Shown here: positions 61,885 through 64,000 of the stretch, in pieces | Position numbering within the stretch: position 1 is the first letter of the stretch | How the letters are laid out: every line of letters begins with the position of its first letter | Position numbers and translations under genes: made by a program | The notes under the pieces: model-generated | Database searches by the model: none | Told to the model about the DNA's origin: nothing | The model's input: the letters and a program-made list of their open reading frames with translations, nothing else | Assembly: GCA_016931995.1 (NCBI GenBank) | Contig: JAFGDS010000056.1 | Span: 1-64,000, forward strand | Direction: 5' to 3' | Length of the DNA stretch: 64,000 nucleotides | Source: Pirellulales bacterium | GTDB lineage: Bacteria > Planctomycetota > Planctomycetia > Pirellulales > Thermoguttaceae

Positions 61885-61941
61885 TTTGTTCCGGCCCGCG
61901 CGGCCGCCAGGCCGTTGGGCCAACATCGGAGAAGCCTGTCA

Positions 61942-61977
61942 CGGGCCGGCCCCTTCGCGGGGCCGGCCCGATTTTTT
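61942..61977 (+). terminator. Rho-independent terminator of the PEP-CTERM gene
   Basis: A perfect 12-bp GC stem, CGGGCCGGCCCC, with loop TTCGC (UUCG-like) and the inverse, followed by GATTTTTT. It lies 58 bp after the stop codon. Confidence 0.95.
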
Positions 61978-62057
61978 CGGTCGACGTATTCCGCCCGCCT
62001 TTCGTGATGAATGTGTCTCGCGGCCCCGCGTCGATCCCGGCGGCGATCGATCTGCCG

Positions 62058-62417
62058 CTACCGTTTCACGCTCTTCACGCGGTTGCGCTCGTCCACCAAC
62101 ACCACGGTGGGATGCCACGCGGCGGCGTCCACCGCCTCAACCAGGCAGAAGGCGATGACGATGACCTGGTCGCCGACCATGCCCCGCCGGGCCGCCGGGC
62201 CGTTCAAGAGCACGGTCCCCGAGCCGGCGGGCCCCTCGATCACGTAGGTGATCAGTCGCTCGGCGTTGTTCAGATTGAGCACGTGGACCTGCTCGCCCGG
62301 CAGCATGCCGGCCGCCTCCATCAGGTCGCGGTCGATCGTGATGCTCCCTTCGTAGTCCAACTCCGTGCCGGTCAGCGTGGCGCGGTGGATCTTGGACCGG
62401 AGCATGAAACGTTGCAC
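62058..62417 (-). CDS. panD: Aspartate 1-decarboxylase
   Basis: A 119-residue PanD, which makes beta-alanine for pantothenate and CoA. The self-cleavage site is DYEGSITID, where Ser becomes the pyruvoyl group. KIHRATLTG and [13 protein letters not shown] are standard. The start is a GTG at 62417 ([12 protein letters not shown]), with AGGAG 6-7 nt upstream; the ATG at 62405 would remove four conserved residues. It is divergent from nadB. Confidence 0.95.
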   Translation of the reverse strand: MQRFMLRSKIHRATLTGTELDYEGSITIDRDLMEAAGMLPGEQVHVLNLNNAERLITYVIEGPAGSGTVLLNGPAARRGMVGDQVIVIAFCLVEAVDAAAWHPTVVLVDERNRVKSVKR

Positions 62418-62677
62418 GGGAGACTCCTGGAAATAGACGCTGCCTGGTTAATTCACCAAGCCTTATACTATGTCGCCTCGGCGGCGGTTATTCAACCGCG
62501 AATCGGCCGTTTTTCCCGCCGAATAAGCCGCTTGCGGCTTCGCACGATTCGGATGCCCCTCCCACGCCCGTTTCCCCCAGCCACCCCGGCGGCTACCGGC
62601 AGCCCGCTGGCCAGGATACAATCGGGGTTTCATCCGGCCGCGGCGCGCCACGGCCATCCCCGACCACCTGCCCCGCG
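62418..62677. other. panD/nadB divergent intergenic region
   Basis: 260 bp. It contains the dispersed motif AAGCCGCTTGCGGCTTCGCA (from about 62526), also seen near 17847. Both genes use aspartate, so shared control is conceivable, but no operator can be named. Confidence 0.5.
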
Positions 62678-64000
62678 ATGTCCGCAAGAACCCCCCGTTA
62701 TCTCGTCCCCTTTCACCCCAAACGGGTGCCCCATTACTTCGCCGACGTGCTCGTCGTGGGCGCGGGATTGGCCGGGCTTCGGGCGTCCCTGGGCGTCCGG
62801 CCGGACTTGTCCGTCCTGGTCCTGGCCAAGGACGATCTCTCGCAATCCAATAGCGCCTACGCCCAGGGCGGAATCGCCGGCGTGCTCGGGGCCGACGACC
62901 GGTTCGAGGACCACGTGGCCGATACGATGCTCGCCGGCGGGGGCCTCTGCGACCAGGACGTCGTTGAGCAAGTAGTCCACGAGTCGGCCGAGCGGATCGG
63001 CGAGTTGATCGCCTGGGGCACCAATTTCGACCGCCGAGGCGTTCATCTTTCGCTCACCCGCGAAGGCGGCCACGGGCGAAACCGCATCGCCCACGCCCAG
63101 GGCGACGCCACGGGCAAGGAGATCATGCGGGCGGTGGCCCATCGCGTCGTGCAGACGCCGAACATCGAAACCTGGCAGCATACCTTCGCCCTCGACCTGC
63201 TCACCTACGAAGGCGCCTGTCGCGGCGCGCTGGTGTGGAACCCCCAGCACGGCAAGACGCTCGTCTGGGCAAAACAAACGATCCTGGCCACGGGCGGGGC
63301 GGGGCAGGTCTACCGCGAGACGACCAACCCCGAGGTGGCCACCGGCGACGGCCTGGCCCTGGCTTATCGTGCCGGGGCCGAGCTGCGCGACATGGAGTTC
63401 ATGCAGTTCCACCCCACCGTCCTCTACATCGCCGGAAGCAGCCGCCATTTGATTACCGAGGCCATGCGGGGCGAGGGCGCCCATCTGGTCGATCGCCGCG
63501 GGCACCGCTTCATGCCCGACTACGACGACCGGGGCGAGTTGGCCCCGCGCGACGTGGTGGCCTGGGCCATCGTTAGCCAGATGGAGCGGACGCAGTACCC
63601 CAACGTGTTTCTGGACCTGACGCATCTCGACCCGGCCAAGGTGCTCGCGCGGTTTCCTGGCATCGCCGCGCTGTGCCGCGATTTCAGCCTGGACATTACG
63701 AAGGATCGCATCCCCGTCCGACCGGGAGCGCATTACATGGTCGGCGGCGTGACGACCGACTTGCAGGGGCGCACGACGCTGCCGTCGCTTTGGGCGGCCG
63801 GCGAAGTGGCCTGCACCGGGCTGCACGGCGCGAACCGTTTGGCCTCGAACAGCCTCTTGGAAGCGTTGGTCTTCGGCGCCCGCGCCGGCGAGGGCGCGGC
63901 GGCCAAGGCGGCCGAGCGGGACAACAGCTTCCGCGGCCTGGACATCGAGAATCCCGCGGTTGAGCCCGGCAGCGAGCCGTTGGACCTGGCCGACATCCGC
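62678..64000 (+). CDS. nadB: L-aspartate oxidase NadB (3' end outside window)
   Basis: 441 codons are visible with no stop before the window ends. It oxidises aspartate to iminoaspartate in NAD synthesis. The FAD-binding motif is VLVVGAGLAGLRAS, followed by SNSAYAQGGIAGV, the substrate-region HGRNRIAHAQGDATGKEI, TGGAGQVYRETTNP, and MEFMQFHPTVLY. The catalytic Arg is in PRDVVAWAI, and VRPGAHYMVGGVTTD and GLHGANRLASNSLLEALVFG are as in the family. The ATG at 62678 leaves about 20 residues before the FAD motif, a normal length. Confidence 0.94.
   Translation, partial: MSARTPRYLVPFHPKRVPHYFADVLVVGAGLAGLRASLGVRPDLSVLVLAKDDLSQSNSAYAQGGIAGVLGADDRFEDHVADTMLAGGGLCDQDVVEQVVHESAERIGELIAWGTNFDRRGVHLSLTREGGHGRNRIAHAQGDATGKEIMRAVAHRVVQTPNIETWQHTFALDLLTYEGACRGALVWNPQHGKTLVWAKQTILATGGAGQVYRETTNPEVATGDGLALAYRAGAELRDMEFMQFHPTVLYIAGSSRHLITEAMRGEGAHLVDRRGHRFMPDYDDRGELAPRDVVAWAIVSQMERTQYPNVFLDLTHLDPAKVLARFPGIAALCRDFSLDITKDRIPVRPGAHYMVGGVTTDLQGRTTLPSLWAAGEVACTGLHGANRLASNSLLEALVFGARAGEGAAAKAAERDNSFRGLDIENPAVEPGSEPLDLADIR

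Noticed and set aside
59830-61926. 698-codon minus-strand frame over the PEP-CTERM gene
   Set aside because: Antisense to a protein with signal peptide and PEP-CTERM tail. Only its last part (59830-60099), outside that gene, was kept as a possible small membrane protein.

Overview
The window is a high-GC chromosomal stretch, almost certainly from a planctomycete (Pirellulales-like, probably facultatively or strictly anaerobic). The evidence is the combination of DUF1080 and DUF2961 (GH172-like) secreted proteins, an EF-hand exported protein, a membrane-anchored PknB-type kinase, a PEP-CTERM protein, fused PilM/PilN- and PilO/PilP-like secretion subunits, the futalosine (menaquinone) route, and very many short palindromic repeats in intergenic space. 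The assignment is inference from gene content; no rRNA marker is present.

Layout. 1-494: 3' end of a tyrosine-recombinase gene running into an oppositely oriented tRNA(CAU), the classic edge of an element integrated at a tRNA. 576-10909 (minus): a type II secretion / pseudopilus operon in the order gspE-gspF-gspG-gspH-gspI-gspJ-gspK-(PilM+PilN)-(PilO+PilP); no secretin gene is present. 11292-22000: an EF-hand protein, a NatA/NatB-like ABC exporter whose permease is fused to a CPBP protease, a fused MqnA-MqnC menaquinone enzyme, a winged-helix AAA+ ATPase, and a GH172-like protein with an embedded GspG-like domain. 22240-23196: a D-2-hydroxyacid dehydrogenase.

23700-40527 holds two separate [FeFe]-hydrogenase gene sets. 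Set 1 (23700-29404) is hydC-hydB-hydA, with HydB fused at its C terminus to a complete GltD/NfnB-like FAD/NADPH oxidoreductase. Set 2 (35629-40527) is a minimal hydC-hydB-hydA followed at once by a metallo-beta-lactamase-fold gene. Between them lie a membrane protein, a shikimate-dehydrogenase-family protein, a DUF1080+DUF2961-like protein and a secreted PHP phosphoesterase. Together these point to H2 metabolism coupled to NAD(H) and, in set 1, possibly NADP(H).

40869-53125: Ser/Thr kinase, ispF (apparently with an ACG start), cysS, ruvC-ruvA, a TIM-barrel isomerase, prolyl oligopeptidase, a small Cys-rich protein, a cold-shock protein and a second GH172-like protein. 53269-59441 (minus): hpf-ptsN-ptsH-ptsI-DUF2344-rng-rplU, a regulatory PTS with ribosome/RNA genes and no sugar permease. 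60331-64000: a PEP-CTERM lectin-like protein with a strong terminator, panD and a divergent nadB cut by the window end.

The most unusual theme is the density of REPIN-like doublets: two short palindromic arms in inverted orientation around a roughly 22-nt spacer. They sit in almost every intergenic gap, nest inside one another, separate hydB from hydA in both hydrogenase sets, and have been absorbed in frame into pseudopilin genes, giving GspH, GspI and GspK abnormally long prepilin leaders.
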